This document shows positions 38,481 through 49,571 of a DNA stretch of 64,000 nt, piece after piece. The translations under genes were made by a program, and so were the position numbers. This stretch comes from Beijerinckiaceae bacterium (lineage in GTDB: Bacteria > Pseudomonadota > Alphaproteobacteria > Rhizobiales > Beijerinckiaceae), in NCBI GenBank assembly GCA_027532775.1, contig JAPZTO010000001.1, forward strand, positions 558,001-622,000, given 5' to 3'. Within the stretch, counting starts at the first letter, position 1. Each line of letters starts with the position of its first letter. Below the pieces are notes generated by a model, which saw only the letters and a list, made by a program, of their open reading frames with translations, was not told the DNA's origin and searched no databases.

Positions 38481-40685
38481 ATGAAACTCGAGAACTTTCG
38501 TTTCGAAACCGACGCCGATGGCATCGCCCTCCTGACCTGGGACATGCCGGGCCGCTCCATGAACGTGATCACCGAAGCGGTGATGGCGGAACTTGGCCAG
38601 GTGGTTGACCATGTCGCCGGCGCGGAAGCCATCAAGGGCTGCGTCATCGTCTCCGGCAAGGAGGCCTTCTCCGGCGGCGCGGATCTGACCATGCTGCAGG
38701 GCCTTGGCGGCGAGTTCCGCCGGCTGGCGAAGACCAAAGGCGAGGAAGAGGCGATGGCCTTCTTTTTCGAGGCCTCGTCGCGCCTGTCGCGCCTTTACCG
38801 GAAGCTGGAAACCTGCGGCAAGCCCTTCGCGGCGGCCGTGAACGGCACGTGCCTGGGCGGCGCGTTCGAACTCGCCTTGTCCTGCCATTTCCGGGTGCTC
38901 TCCGACAGCGACAAGACGCGCGTCGGTTTGCCGGAAATCAAGGTCGGGCTGTTCCCCGGTGCCGGCGGCACGCAGCGCGTCGCCCGCCTCATGCAGACCG
39001 GCGATGCCCTGCAGATGCTGTTCAAGGGCGACCAGATCAAGCCGGCCCAGGCCAAGGCGATGAATCTCGCCCATGCCGTCGTCCCGCGCGACAAGCTGGT
39101 CGAGACCGCGAGGGAATGGATCAAGGCTGGCGGTTCGGCCAAGGCCCCCTGGGATGTCGAGGGTTTCAAGAACCCGTCGAACAAGGTCCATTCGCCGGCC
39201 GGCATGATGATCTGGCCGCCGGCCAATGCGATCTACCGCCGCGAGACACAGGACAATTACCCCGCCGCCAAGGCGATCCTTCAGGCGGTCTATGAAGGGC
39301 TGCAGGTGCCGATGGATCTCGGCCTGCGCATCGAGAGCCGCTATTTCGCGCATATCCTCCAGACGCCGGAAGCCGCGGCGATGATCCGCTCGCTCTTCAT
39401 CTCGAAGGGCGAGCTGGAAAAGGGCGCGCGCCGCCCCGCCAAAGTGCCGCCGCTCAAGATCAAGCGCGTCGGCATTGTCGGCGCGGGCTTCATGGGCGCC
39501 GGCATCGCCTATGTCTCGGCCCTGGCCGGGCTCAGCGTGGTGCTGGTCGACCGGGATCAGGAAGCCGCCGACAAGGGCAAGGCTTATTCGCACAGGCTGA
39601 TGTCGGACCAGGTGATGAAGGGCCGAGCCAAGAGTGCCGACCGCGATGCCCTGCTCGCCCGCATCAATGCCACCTCGGATTTCAACGCCCTGAAGGGCTG
39701 CGACCTCGTGGTCGAGGCGGTCTTCGAAGATCGCAATGTGAAGGCCGAGGTGATCAAGAAGGTGCAGGCCGTCATCGGTCGCCGCACCATCTTCGCCTCG
39801 AACACCTCGACCCTTCCGATTTCCTCGCTGGCGGAGAATTTCGAGCGGCCGAGCCAGTTCGTCGGTATCCATTTCTTCTCGCCGGTCGAGAAGATGCTGC
39901 TGGTCGAGATCATCCTCGGCAAGCGCACGGGCGACCGTGCCCTCGCCACGGCGCTCGACTTCGTCCGTGCCATCAAGAAGACGCCGATCGTCGTCAATGA
40001 TTGCCGCGGCTTCTTCGCCAATCGCTGCGTGCTGAACTATATCCGCGAAGGTCATCTGATGCTGGCCGAGGGCGTGCCCCCGGCCATGATCGAGAACATG
40101 GCCAAGAAGGCCGGCATGCCAGTTGGCCCGCTTTCGCTCAATGACGAGGTCGCCCTCGATCTCGGCTGGAAGATCCTCCAGGCGACGAAGAAGGATCTCG
40201 GTGCCGCCGCCGTGGATGCGAAGCAGGAAGCCCTGCTCAAGACCATGGTCGTCGATCTCGAGCGCTTCGGCCGCAAGAACGGCAAGGGCTTCTACGATTA
40301 CGCCCCGACGGGCAAGAAGCTCTGGCCCGGCCTGGCCGACCTGCAGAAGACCAAGCTCGTCGCCGATGGCATCGACCGGCAGGAAATCGTCGACCGCCTG
40401 CTCGTGGTGCAGGCTCTCGAGGCAGCCCGCACGGTCGAGGAGAAGGTGATTGTCGATGTCCGCGAGGCGGATGTCGGCGCGATCCTCGGCTTCGGCTTCG
40501 CGCCCTATACCGGCGGTCCGCTCTCCTATATCGACCGCATGGGGACGAAAGCCTTCGTCGCGCTCTGCGAGAAGCTGGCCGCCAAACATGGCGAACGCTT
40601 CAAGCCGAACAAGCTGCTCCGCGCCATGGCCCGCAAGGGCGAGACCTTCTACGGCCGGTTCAACCCGCACAAGGCGGCCGCCTGA
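38481..40685 (+). CDS. fadB: 3-hydroxyacyl-CoA dehydrogenase / enoyl-CoA hydratase bifunctional protein
   Basis: Crotonase motif GTCLGGAFELALSCHFRV plus Rossmann GIVGAGFMGAGIAYVSA and HFFSPVEKMLLVEI. Confidence 0.95.
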   Translation: MKLENFRFETDADGIALLTWDMPGRSMNVITEAVMAELGQVVDHVAGAEAIKGCVIVSGKEAFSGGADLTMLQGLGGEFRRLAKTKGEEEAMAFFFEASSRLSRLYRKLETCGKPFAAAVNGTCLGGAFELALSCHFRVLSDSDKTRVGLPEIKVGLFPGAGGTQRVARLMQTGDALQMLFKGDQIKPAQAKAMNLAHAVVPRDKLVETAREWIKAGGSAKAPWDVEGFKNPSNKVHSPAGMMIWPPANAIYRRETQDNYPAAKAILQAVYEGLQVPMDLGLRIESRYFAHILQTPEAAAMIRSLFISKGELEKGARRPAKVPPLKIKRVGIVGAGFMGAGIAYVSALAGLSVVLVDRDQEAADKGKAYSHRLMSDQVMKGRAKSADRDALLARINATSDFNALKGCDLVVEAVFEDRNVKAEVIKKVQAVIGRRTIFASNTSTLPISSLAENFERPSQFVGIHFFSPVEKMLLVEIILGKRTGDRALATALDFVRAIKKTPIVVNDCRGFFANRCVLNYIREGHLMLAEGVPPAMIENMAKKAGMPVGPLSLNDEVALDLGWKILQATKKDLGAAAVDAKQEALLKTMVVDLERFGRKNGKGFYDYAPTGKKLWPGLADLQKTKLVADGIDRQEIVDRLLVVQALEAARTVEEKVIVDVREADVGAILGFGFAPYTGGPLSYIDRMGTKAFVALCEKLAAKHGERFKPNKLLRAMARKGETFYGRFNPHKAAA

Positions 40686-40692
40686 CGCTTAG

Positions 40693-40712
40693 GGCCCGGC
40701 GCAAGCCGGGCC
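40693..40712 (+). terminator. Terminator-like hairpin GGCCCGGC-gcaa-GCCGGGCC followed by TTCCCTTCTCT
   Basis: 8-bp perfect stem, tetraloop, pyrimidine tract after fadB. Confidence 0.65.
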
Positions 40713-40772
40713 TTCCCTTCTCTGCGGCGGGCCAGCCGGCACGAGGCTCCCTGCCTGCTTTGGGTTGATCAC

Positions 40773-41318
40773 ATGAATCTCTGGTTCCGGGTGCTCTGGC
40801 TCTTCCTGACAGCGCCCTTCCGCGCCCGGATCGAGCCGCCCTTCGGTGTCTCCCGGCTGACCTTCCGCGTCTGGCCGAGCGATCTCGACACCAATCTCCA
40901 CATGAATAACGGCCGCTACCTGACGATTGCCGATCTCGGGCGGACCGACCTTCTGATCCAGACCGGCCTCTGGCGAGCCGTGCTGAAAGAGGGGCTGCTG
41001 CCCATGCTTTCGGGCAGTGCCATCCGTTATCGTCGCGAAATCAAGCCATTCCAGAGCTTCACGCTGGAATCGCGCATTGTCTGCTGGCGTGCAACGACCT
41101 TCGTGATGGAGCATCGCTTCATCACCCAGGGCAAAGGTGGCGAGCCTGTCACTGCAGCGCTCGCTCTTGTGCGTGGCGGCCTGTACTCGCGCCGCGATCG
41201 GCAGTTCGTGCCGGCGGAGCGGCTGGTCCGGCTTGTCGGTTACGCGGGCGATTCTCCGGCTTTCGCGCCCGAAATCGAGGCCTTCTTGACCGTGGAAGAC
41301 GGGTTGAAGCGGCGTTGA
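40773..41318 (+). CDS. Thioesterase family (hotdog-fold) protein
   Basis: VWPSDLDTNLHMNNGRYLTIADLGRTDLL hotdog thioesterase motif. Confidence 0.85.
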   Translation: MNLWFRVLWLFLTAPFRARIEPPFGVSRLTFRVWPSDLDTNLHMNNGRYLTIADLGRTDLLIQTGLWRAVLKEGLLPMLSGSAIRYRREIKPFQSFTLESRIVCWRATTFVMEHRFITQGKGGEPVTAALALVRGGLYSRRDRQFVPAERLVRLVGYAGDSPAFAPEIEAFLTVEDGLKRR

Positions 41319-41364
41319 CCTGACCGCTGATCCGGCCTTCTATGCCAGCCTTCCGGAGGATGGC

Positions 41365-41991
41365 ATGACCCGCAGGATCGATTATCTCTTCACGCTGATG
41401 AGCCCCTGGGCCTATCTCGGGTTCGATCGCTTCCATGAGATCGCAGCCCGGCATGGCGCCTCGATCCGCTATCGGCCGGTGCTGCTGCTGAACGTCTTCA
41501 GCGAAACCGGGGGCTTGCCGCTAGCGAAGCGGCACCCGGCACGGCAGGCCTATCGCCTTGTTGAATTGCAGCGCTGGCGGGCTGTCCGCGGCCTGTCCCT
41601 CGTGCTGAAACCCGCAGGCGTGCCGTTCGATGCGACTCTGGCGGATTGCCTCGCGCTGGCGGCCTTGGCCCGCAGCTTTTCACCCGAGGCCTATCTTCGT
41701 GCCGCGCATCGCGCGATCTGGGTCGAACAGCAGAACCTTGCCGATGAGAACACGCTGATCCGTCTTCTTGCCCAAACGCAGCTCCCGGCCGACCTGCTCG
41801 ATCTCGCGCGCTCGACGGCAATCCGGGCTGAATACGAGGGCAACCGGGACTGGGCCTTGGCGGCCAACGTCTTCGGCGCGCCGAGCTACGTGCTGGATGG
41901 CGAGATTTTCTGGGGGCAGGACCGGCTGGACCTGCTGGACGCGGCTCTGGCGAGCGGGCGCCCGCCCTATCACCCGGAAGGCGATGCCTGA
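41365..41991 (+). CDS. 2-hydroxychromene-2-carboxylate isomerase family (DsbA-like) protein
   Basis: IDYLFTLMSPWAYLGFDRF, FGAPSYVLDGEIFWGQDRLDLLDAAL. Confidence 0.9.
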   Translation: MTRRIDYLFTLMSPWAYLGFDRFHEIAARHGASIRYRPVLLLNVFSETGGLPLAKRHPARQAYRLVELQRWRAVRGLSLVLKPAGVPFDATLADCLALAALARSFSPEAYLRAAHRAIWVEQQNLADENTLIRLLAQTQLPADLLDLARSTAIRAEYEGNRDWALAANVFGAPSYVLDGEIFWGQDRLDLLDAALASGRPPYHPEGDA

Positions 41992-42588
41992 TCAGCCACG
42001 GGCGAGCAGCCGCCGGAGCTTGGCCTGCCGCACGGCCGGGGTTTCCTTGGAATCGAGCGTGCCGAAGAACTGCCCCTTCGCATCCATGAGATAGATCGAG
42101 GCGGTATGGTCCATCGTGTAGCTGCTGGGCGTCTCGACGCGGCGATAGATGGCGCGGAACATCCTCGCCATGGTGGCAAGTTCGGCCTCGTCCTTGGGCA
42201 CCAGCCCGACGATGCGCGTGTCAAAGGAGCCGACATAGTCCTTCAGCAGCGCCGCCGTGTCGCGGGCCGGATCGACCGTGACGAAATAAACCCGGAAATC
42301 CTTCGCGGCCGTGCCCAACGCGACGAGATCATTGGTGATCTCCATCATCGAGGTCGGGCAGACATCGGGGCAATGTGTGAAGCCGAAGAACAGCGCATAG
42401 GGCTTTCCGGCCAGGCTGGCAGCGCTGACGCGGCTGCCATCATGGGCGGTCAGTTCGAATGGACCGCCGATCGCCGCAACGCCGGTGCCCGTGTCCTTTT
42501 CAGGGCTGAGCAGCAGATAGAGCATCGCACCCGTCAGGATGGCGATCGCGGCCCAGACGGTATAGCGGATCCAGCGCAGCGCGTTCAT
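41992..42588 (-). CDS. SCO1/SenC family copper chaperone
   Basis: FGFTHCPDVCPTSMMEI CxxxC motif, VDPARDTAALLKDYV, YTMDHTASIYLMD. Confidence 0.93.
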   Translation of the reverse strand: MNALRWIRYTVWAAIAILTGAMLYLLLSPEKDTGTGVAAIGGPFELTAHDGSRVSAASLAGKPYALFFGFTHCPDVCPTSMMEITNDLVALGTAAKDFRVYFVTVDPARDTAALLKDYVGSFDTRIVGLVPKDEAELATMARMFRAIYRRVETPSSYTMDHTASIYLMDAKGQFFGTLDSKETPAVRQAKLRRLLARG

Positions 42589-42653
42589 GGCAAGGGTTCT
42601 CCGGAAGAGTTTCGAGCGGAGGCGACCCGGCCAGAGCCGGATCGCCGGAAGCG

Positions 42654-43670
42654 TCAATGCTTGTGCTGGCCGTGATCGTGGCCGCCACCGCCCATCGACT
42701 GGACGGTATAGCTCACCTCGACCGTCCCGGCCTTCTCGAAGACCAGCGTGCCCTTGACCGTGTCACCGGTCTTCAGCGGCTTCTTCAGGTCGAGGAACAT
42801 CACATGGTAGCCGCCCGGCTTGAGTTCGACGGTTTCTCCCGGCTTGATCTCGAGGCCTTTCTCGAGTGCACGCATCCGCATGACATTGCCGTCCATGCGC
42901 ATCTCATGAACCTCGAACACGCCGGCAATCTCGGCCGAGCCACCGACGAGGCGATCCGGGGCCACGCCCTTGTTGGTAATCCGCATGAACCCGCCGGCCA
43001 CTTTCGCACCGCCCGGCGTGGCGCGGCTCCAGGGTGCAATGATCTCGATGTCGCCTGCCCGGATGACCTGCCCTGCCGGCGCGGCCGGGGCCGCCTGCGC
43101 GCCATGATGATGCCGGTGCTGCGCCATCTGCTGGTTCGCGGCGATGATCCGGATACCGGGCGCCGGGAATTTCAGGGCATGCGGATCCTGCCCGCTGGCG
43201 GGGATCTCGGTCCAGCTGACCTTCGCCGTCGCGCATTCCTGGACCACCGGGATATGGACCATCTGCATCACCGGCAGGCGGTCGGTCATCCGGGCCTGGA
43301 AGACGAATTCGTCATAGTGGTCGTCGTTCAGCTGTCCGCCGGACCAGACAATCTCCGAAACGCCTTCCGTCATCTCGCGGCCATAGAGGGTATAGGGCTG
43401 TTCATAGCTTTTCCGGGTCGTCTGCACTGCCCATCCGGCCTTGGGCATCGGCTTCACGGCGATGACACCTTCCGGAATCGTGACGCGGACCGTCTGCGTG
43501 GCCTGCCCGTCGCAGCCATGGGGAATGCGGATGACCGCCTTGTGGGTGCTGTTCTGCTCCGCCTGCCCGTTCTCGAACGTGGCATGGGCGAGGCCGGGCT
43601 GGGCCCAGAACAGCAAGGGAAAGCCGGCAAGAGCCAGCAGCGCCGGACGGCGCGGGAAAATCGTCAACAT
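42654..43670 (-). CDS. DUF1775 (YcnI-like) - PCu(A)C copper chaperone fusion protein
   Basis: N-term AHATFENGQAEQNSTHKAVIRIPHGCDGQATQTVRVTIPEGV; C-term VHEMRM...GGYHVMFLDLKKPL; His-rich linker and tail; start ATG at 43670. Confidence 0.9.
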   Translation of the reverse strand: MLTIFPRRPALLALAGFPLLFWAQPGLAHATFENGQAEQNSTHKAVIRIPHGCDGQATQTVRVTIPEGVIAVKPMPKAGWAVQTTRKSYEQPYTLYGREMTEGVSEIVWSGGQLNDDHYDEFVFQARMTDRLPVMQMVHIPVVQECATAKVSWTEIPASGQDPHALKFPAPGIRIIAANQQMAQHRHHHGAQAAPAAPAGQVIRAGDIEIIAPWSRATPGGAKVAGGFMRITNKGVAPDRLVGGSAEIAGVFEVHEMRMDGNVMRMRALEKGLEIKPGETVELKPGGYHVMFLDLKKPLKTGDTVKGTLVFEKAGTVEVSYTVQSMGGGGHDHGQHKH

Positions 43671-43707
43671 GGATCTGTCCTGTTCGAAAGAGGAAGGGAT
43701 ACTGCGC

Positions 43708-44076
43708 TCAGGCGTATCCCGGCGGACCTCTCGAACAGGGGCGGGCAATTGGACCCGGAAGGGGATTGGTCCAGTCCGGCGGAAGAAGAGCCGAGCCAAC
43801 CGGCAGGAGATGCTCGACAGCGCTGACTGATTGCAGGGCGAGGCCCGGCAGCGTGCCGAGGCAGCATTCGAAGCAATCATGCAGTGGAGCCGGCGGCAGC
43901 TCCATACCATCCGGCGCGACGGCACCCGGCAGGCACATCGCCATTGCCCCCGGGTTGCCGGCCGTGCCCAGCTTCGTGGCGAAGGCACGTTGCTGGGCGA
44001 CGCCACCCAGCAACAGCAGCATGCAGGCCAGAACGGCCATCGCATGACGCAAAGAAGCAAGGGCGGGACGGATCAT
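43708..44076 (-). CDS. DUF2946-like small secreted/membrane protein
   Basis: N-terminal hydrophobic segment followed by PLHDCFECCLG; upstream of PCuAC gene on same strand. Confidence 0.6.
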   Translation of the reverse strand: MIRPALASLRHAMAVLACMLLLLGGVAQQRAFATKLGTAGNPGAMAMCLPGAVAPDGMELPPAPLHDCFECCLGTLPGLALQSVSAVEHLLPVGSALLPPDWTNPLPGPIARPCSRGPPGYA

Positions 44077-44127
44077 CCGCTTCTCTTAGTCTTCCGGCTG
44101 CTGCACCGCAAGGCAGCAGCCTGCGGC

Positions 44128-47100
44128 CTACTCCGCCGCCCGGGGGGATTGCAATGTCAATTGCGCGAGCAGCGCCCGCAGGCTGGGAGGGCGGATCGGC
44201 TTGTTGAGGATCTGGACATTCTCCGATGTAGCCTCTTCACGGACCTCCGGAGACCGGTCCGCCGTGATCAGCACGGCCGGCAGGTCAGACCCGTAGCGCC
44301 AGCGCAGCCGGCGGATCGCATCGAGGCCATGGCCATCATCCAGCTGGTAATCGACCAACGCGATTGCCGGAATCACCTTCGCTTGCCCGGCCTTCTCCAT
44401 CGCCTCGGCGGCATGGCTGGCCGTGAGGACATGGCAGCCCCAGCCGGTCAGAAGGCGCTGCATGCCGTCAAGGATCGCTGGTTCGTTGTCGATCACCACG
44501 ACATGCAGCCCGACCAGCGGGGAATAACTCGTGGCATGGGGCAGATCCCGCTGGTCCGGTTCCGGGAGGGCCACCGATGCCGGAGCCCGCGGGATCGAAA
44601 CGCGGAACATGGTGCCGCGCCCCGGGCGCGATTCGAGGGAGAGATCGAGATCGAGCACCTTGACGATACGCTCGACGATCGAGAGGCCGAGCCCGAGGCC
44701 CCGCTCGATCCGGGCGCCCTGATCGAGGCGCTGGAACTCCTTGAAGATCGTCTTGTGCTTGCTGCTCGGAATGCCGATGCCGGTATCCGCGACAACCAGC
44801 ATCGCATGGTCGCCACGGCGGCGGAGCCCCACCAGCACGTCACCCTTGACCGTGTATTTGATCGCGTTGGAAACCAGATTCTGGAGGAGCCTGCGCAGCA
44901 GCCGCCGGTCGCTGCGCACGACAAGGCTGCTCGGCAGGATCGTCAGGCGGATCCCCTTGGCCCGCGCGATGGGATCAAATTCGATCTGCATCTGCGTCAG
45001 CAATTCGCTGATCTTGAAGCTGGTGATCTCGGGCTGCATCTTCCCGCCATCGAGTCGGGAAATCTCGAGCAGGGCCGAGAGGATTTCCTCGACCGCATTC
45101 AGCGATGCGCCGACATTCTCGGCCAGTTCGGCGTTATCCTGGCCTTTCAGTGCTTCCGAAAGCGCGGCGGAATAGAGCCGCGCCGCGTTGAGCGGCTGGA
45201 TGATGTCGTGGCTGGCCGCAGCCAGAAATCGCGTCTTGGAGGCGTTGGCTTCGTCGGCATCGAGCTTGGCCCGCCCGAGCGCCCGGTTCGCCTGCGTCAG
45301 CTCATCGGTCCGCTGCCGGACGCGCCTTTCGAGCGTGGCATTCGCATCCTCAAGTGCTTTCTCGGCCTGCACGGCTTCGGTGATGTCGGTATAGGTGGTG
45401 ACGAGGCCGCCATCCGGCAGGTGGTTCGAGCGGATCTCGATCACCCGGTTCGACGGGGTCAACCGGAGGCGCTGCGGCTCGGATTCCTGCACCAGCGAGG
45501 CGATGCGCCGGGCGATCACGTCGGCGCGCGGCGATTTTCCGTAGAGGCCGCGCTTGGCATTGTAGCTCACGATCTCGTCCAGCCCGACGCCGAACCGCAC
45601 CAGATCGGCCGGCAGGTCGAACAGATCCTGGAAGGCGCGGTTCCAGCACATCAACCGGAGGTCCTGGTCGAACACGGTCACGCCCTGGCGGGCATGGTCG
45701 AGCCCGTGCTGCAGCAAGGTCCGCGAATACTGGATCGCAGCCGAGGCATCGTCGAGCAGCTTGAGCGCTGCTTCGGTCGAGACATTCCGTCGCCGGAGCA
45801 TCAGCGACAGGACGAGGCGCGAGGAGGCCGCGCCGATCGCCGAAGCCAGGAGCTGTTCCGAAAAGCGGATCGTATGGGCATCGGCCTCCTGCCCCGGGGT
45901 GAAGGGAAGGCCGCGCTGGTCCTCGAACGACCGGAAGGCACGGCTGGTCCGCTCCTCGCCGAGATAGCGGCCGACGGTGGTCTTGAGGTCATCGACATTG
46001 ACCGCGCTGCGCCAGAGCTTGAAGCCCGGCCCGGATGTCGCCGCTTCCGGCCCTGTGAACAGGCTCGCCTGCAGGCGCTCGATCGGCGTTGGCTCGCGCA
46101 TCAGCGAGATCGTGACGAAGGCGAGCAGGTTCAACCCGAGCGAGATCCCCACGCCCTGCACGAGTGTGGGCAGTTCGGCGCTGAAAATGTTCGACGGCGC
46201 CAGAAAGCTCAGCCCGAAAGGGCCGTCCCGGACGACGTGGTGGATAAAGCCTTCCGACCCGGCAAGGGTGGGCAGGAACAGGAGATAGAGCCAGCTGAGA
46301 AACCCGATGGCCAGCCCCGCCAGCGCCCCCTGTGCATTGGCGCGCTGCCAGAACAGGCCCCCGAAAAAGGCCGGAACAAGCTGGGCGATCGCCGCGAAGG
46401 AGAGCAGCCCGATCGAGGCCAGCGCGGCTTTTTCGCTGGACCGGTAGTAGGCGAAGCCCAGAAACAGGATGACGACAACCGCGACGCGGCGGATCGTCAG
46501 CACCATCTCGACCATGTCAGCGCTGGAACGGACCTGCTGCTCGCCATCCTCGAGGGCATCCTTGGGCCGGAGATTCATCCGCCGGAGCAGGAAGGGCATG
46601 GCAAGGTCGTTCGAGATCATGATCCCGCAGGCAACGGATTCGACGATCACCATGGCGGTGGCCGCCGAAAGCGCCCCGATGAAGGCGATGAGCGCGATCC
46701 AGCCGGCATGCGCGAACTGGGGCAGGGACAGGACCATGAAGTCACGGTCGATCCCGGTCTCGGGGAAGATCAGCCAGCCGGCCAGCGCGATGGGGATCAC
46801 GAAGATATTGATCGCCACCAGATAGGCAGGAAAATGCCAGGCGACATGCCGGAGGTCTTCCGTGTTCCGGTTCTCCACCACCATGACATGGAACTGGCGC
46901 GGCAGCAGGAAGATGGCACAGGCGGCCAGCGCCGTTGTCGTTGTCCAGACCCAGGGGTCCGGCCCGGTTGACAGCACGCGCGCCGCCGGCGGGAACTCCC
47001 GTGCCTGGCGGAACAGGTCATCGAACCCGTTGAACATCCAGTAGACCACGAAGATTCCGACGGCGAGAAAGGCCAGCAGCTTGATCAGGGATTCGGCGGC

Positions 47101-47694
47101 GACCGCCAGCATCAGCCCGTCCTGATGCTCGGTCGCGTCGATATGGCGCGTGCCGAAGGCGATGGCGAAGGCGGCCAGAACCACAGTGACCAGCAGCGAG
47201 ACATCGCCGATCAGGCTGAAGCCCTGCGTCATCGGCACGCCCTGCTCGCGGAAGACAATGATCTCGAGCGAGGCCGAGATCGCCTTCAGCTGCAGCGCGA
47301 TATAGGGGATGGTTCCGACAACGGCGATGATCGCCACCATCCCCGCCACCTTGCTGCTCTTGCCGTAGCGGGCGCCGATGAAATCCGCCACCGACGTGAT
47401 GCGCTGGGATTTCGCGATGTTGGTGATCCGGGCGATCAGCGGCAGCCCGATCAGGATGCCGATCAGCGGACCGAGATAGATCGGCAGGAAATCGAAGCCG
47501 CTGCGCGAGGCCAGCCCGACCGAGCCGAGGAAGGTCCAGGAGGTGCAGTAGACGGCGAGCGTCAGCGCATAGATGGTCGGCCGCAGGCTTCCCCGCATGA
47601 GCCAGCGGCCCCGCGTGTCGCCGTAATGCGCAATCGCGAACAGGGCGAACAGGTACAGCAGCGCGGCAATGAGCGCGACCCAGCCGGCGAGCAT
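44128..47694 (-). CDS. SSS-family (Na+/solute symporter-like) hybrid sensor histidine kinase/response regulator (NahK/ErcS'-like)
   Basis: N-terminal 12+ TM symporter domain, PAS, His[21 protein letters not shown], HATPase GTGIG-type motifs, C-terminal receiver [10 protein letters not shown]. Confidence 0.93.
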   Translation of the reverse strand: MLAGWVALIAALLYLFALFAIAHYGDTRGRWLMRGSLRPTIYALTLAVYCTSWTFLGSVGLASRSGFDFLPIYLGPLIGILIGLPLIARITNIAKSQRITSVADFIGARYGKSSKVAGMVAIIAVVGTIPYIALQLKAISASLEIIVFREQGVPMTQGFSLIGDVSLLVTVVLAAFAIAFGTRHIDATEHQDGLMLAVAAESLIKLLAFLAVGIFVVYWMFNGFDDLFRQAREFPPAARVLSTGPDPWVWTTTTALAACAIFLLPRQFHVMVVENRNTEDLRHVAWHFPAYLVAINIFVIPIALAGWLIFPETGIDRDFMVLSLPQFAHAGWIALIAFIGALSAATAMVIVESVACGIMISNDLAMPFLLRRMNLRPKDALEDGEQQVRSSADMVEMVLTIRRVAVVVILFLGFAYYRSSEKAALASIGLLSFAAIAQLVPAFFGGLFWQRANAQGALAGLAIGFLSWLYLLFLPTLAGSEGFIHHVVRDGPFGLSFLAPSNIFSAELPTLVQGVGISLGLNLLAFVTISLMREPTPIERLQASLFTGPEAATSGPGFKLWRSAVNVDDLKTTVGRYLGEERTSRAFRSFEDQRGLPFTPGQEADAHTIRFSEQLLASAIGAASSRLVLSLMLRRRNVSTEAALKLLDDASAAIQYSRTLLQHGLDHARQGVTVFDQDLRLMCWNRAFQDLFDLPADLVRFGVGLDEIVSYNAKRGLYGKSPRADVIARRIASLVQESEPQRLRLTPSNRVIEIRSNHLPDGGLVTTYTDITEAVQAEKALEDANATLERRVRQRTDELTQANRALGRAKLDADEANASKTRFLAAASHDIIQPLNAARLYSAALSEALKGQDNAELAENVGASLNAVEEILSALLEISRLDGGKMQPEITSFKISELLTQMQIEFDPIARAKGIRLTILPSSLVVRSDRRLLRRLLQNLVSNAIKYTVKGDVLVGLRRRGDHAMLVVADTGIGIPSSKHKTIFKEFQRLDQGARIERGLGLGLSIVERIVKVLDLDLSLESRPGRGTMFRVSIPRAPASVALPEPDQRDLPHATSYSPLVGLHVVVIDNEPAILDGMQRLLTGWGCHVLTASHAAEAMEKAGQAKVIPAIALVDYQLDDGHGLDAIRRLRWRYGSDLPAVLITADRSPEVREEATSENVQILNKPIRPPSLRALLAQLTLQSPRAAE

Positions 47695-47913
47695 CGTTTT
47701 TCCTTGTTCTGTTGGCCGGAACAGGAGGATTTCATGCTCTGGCCGAACCCGCAAGTCGACTCTCGGACAAGGCCGGCCTCATCTTTGCGGGGGAGAAAGC
47801 CGGTCTCCCTGCCAAAATCCTTGCGTAGTCAAGGTTTTGTTTTCAAGACTTGCCCGTCGGTGCCCGGATTTCGGCACGGCAAGAGTGGGTTCAACGGCGT
47901 GAAGGGGAATGCC

Positions 47914-48330
47914 ATGTTGAAGGAATTCAAGGAATTTGCCCTGAAGGGCAACGTCGTCGATCTCGCTATCGGCGTGATTATCGGCGCCGCGTTTGGCAAG
48001 ATCGTCGACTCGATGGTGGGTGACATCTTCATGCCGCTGATCGGCGCGGTTGTCGGCGGGTTGAATTTCGACAATTACTTTCTGGCGCTCAGCAAAACCG
48101 TGACGGCCACCAATGTCGCGGACGCGGCCAAGCAGGGCGCCGTTCTCGCCTATGGCAAATTCCTGACCGTCTCCATCAATTTCGTGATCATTGCCTGGGT
48201 GCTCTTCATGGTCGTCAAGGGCATGAACCGGCTCAAGCAACAGCAGGCCGCCGAGGCCCCTGCCGCGCCGGCCGAACCGCCTGCCCAGGAAAAGCTGCTG
48301 ACGGAAATCCGTGACCTGCTCAAGAAATAA
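47914..48330 (+). CDS. mscL: Large-conductance mechanosensitive channel
   Basis: [44 protein letters not shown]; start at 47914. Confidence 0.97.
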   Translation: MLKEFKEFALKGNVVDLAIGVIIGAAFGKIVDSMVGDIFMPLIGAVVGGLNFDNYFLALSKTVTATNVADAAKQGAVLAYGKFLTVSINFVIIAWVLFMVVKGMNRLKQQQAAEAPAAPAEPPAQEKLLTEIRDLLKK

Positions 48331-48389
48331 CGGCCGCCAGCCCGCCATGGTTGGTTGAATGCCTGCCGCTTTCGAAGCATAACGCCCCG

Positions 48390-49571
48390 ATGATGAGTCC
48401 TTCTTTTTCTTCGGCGTTTCCCATCCGGGCGAACGCAGCGCAGGCGCCTTCCAGCGGCATTGTCGAGGTCTTCGATTACGGAAGAGGCCGTCCCGGCCTC
48501 ATCCCGCTCTGGGTCGGCGAGGGAGATATGCCCACGCCGGCCTCGATCGCCGAAGCCGCCAGCGCTTCGCTTGCGGCGGGCGAGACCTTCTACACCTACC
48601 AGGCCGGCCTCCCGAGCCTGCGGGAGACGATTGCCACCTATCTCGCCGGGATGTACGGCACGCCGGTCCCCGTCGACCGGATCTACGTCACATCCGGCGG
48701 CATGCATGCGCTGCAGATCGCGGTGACGATGGTCGCCGGTGCGGGTGACGAGGTCATCGTGCCCACCCCGGCCTGGCCCAATTTTGTCGGAGCCCTGACG
48801 GTTTCCGGTGCGACGCCGCGCGAGGTGCCGATGCGCTTCGGAACCACCGGCTGGCAGCTCGACCTTGAAGCCGTGGCCGCCGCGATCGGCCCGAAGACGC
48901 GGGCCATGGTGATCAATTCGCCGGCCAATCCGACCGGCTGGACCGCGAGCGCGGAGGAAATCCGGTTCCTGATGGATCTGGCCCGTCGCCACGGTTTCTG
49001 GATCATCGCCGACGAGATCTATGGACGCTTCTATTTCGACGGGCCCCGCGCCCCTTCATTCCGCGATGTGATGGGCGAGGATGACCGCCTGCTCTTTGTG
49101 CAGACCATGTCGAAGAACTGGGCCATGACCGGCTGGCGGCTGGGATGGATCGAGGCGCCGGCCATCCTCGGCCCGACCATCGTGAACCTGATCCAGTATT
49201 CGAGTTCGGGCGCGCCGGTCTTCATCCAGCGTGCGGCCGAGACGGCCATCCGCGAAGGCGAGGGCCTGATCGTCGGGCAGGTGGAGCGCGCGCGGAAGAA
49301 CCGGCAGATCCTGCTGGAAGCCTTCTCGCGGCAGAACCGGTTCCGCATGGCGCCGCCTGCCGGGGCGTTCTACCTCTTCTTCGGGATCGAGGGCGTCGGA
49401 GATACGCGGCAACTCGCCTTCCGGCTGATCGACGAGGCGAATGTCGGCCTCGCACCCGGAACGGCATTCGGCGCCGGCGGCGAGGGTTTCCTCCGCCTCT
49501 GCTACCTCCGGAAATCGGAGGATATCGCCATGGCGGCAGATCGGCTGGTGGAGGCGGTGGCGCGGCTGTGA
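48390..49571 (+). CDS. PLP-dependent class I/II aminotransferase
   Basis: VINSPANPTGWTAS, IIADEIYGRFYF, TMSKNWAMTGWRLGW. Confidence 0.93.
   Translation: MMSPSFSSAFPIRANAAQAPSSGIVEVFDYGRGRPGLIPLWVGEGDMPTPASIAEAASASLAAGETFYTYQAGLPSLRETIATYLAGMYGTPVPVDRIYVTSGGMHALQIAVTMVAGAGDEVIVPTPAWPNFVGALTVSGATPREVPMRFGTTGWQLDLEAVAAAIGPKTRAMVINSPANPTGWTASAEEIRFLMDLARRHGFWIIADEIYGRFYFDGPRAPSFRDVMGEDDRLLFVQTMSKNWAMTGWRLGWIEAPAILGPTIVNLIQYSSSGAPVFIQRAAETAIREGEGLIVGQVERARKNRQILLEAFSRQNRFRMAPPAGAFYLFFGIEGVGDTRQLAFRLIDEANVGLAPGTAFGAGGEGFLRLCYLRKSEDIAMAADRLVEAVARL

Noticed and set aside
38403-40670. 755-codon minus-strand ORF antisense to fadB
   Set aside because: Shadow ORF; the sense strand is an unambiguous bifunctional beta-oxidation enzyme.
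43831-46971. 1046-codon plus-strand ORF antisense to the hybrid kinase
   Set aside because: Low-complexity Arg/Gly/Asp/Gln-rich translation with no domain; typical antisense open frame in GC-rich DNA opposite a well-supported kinase.
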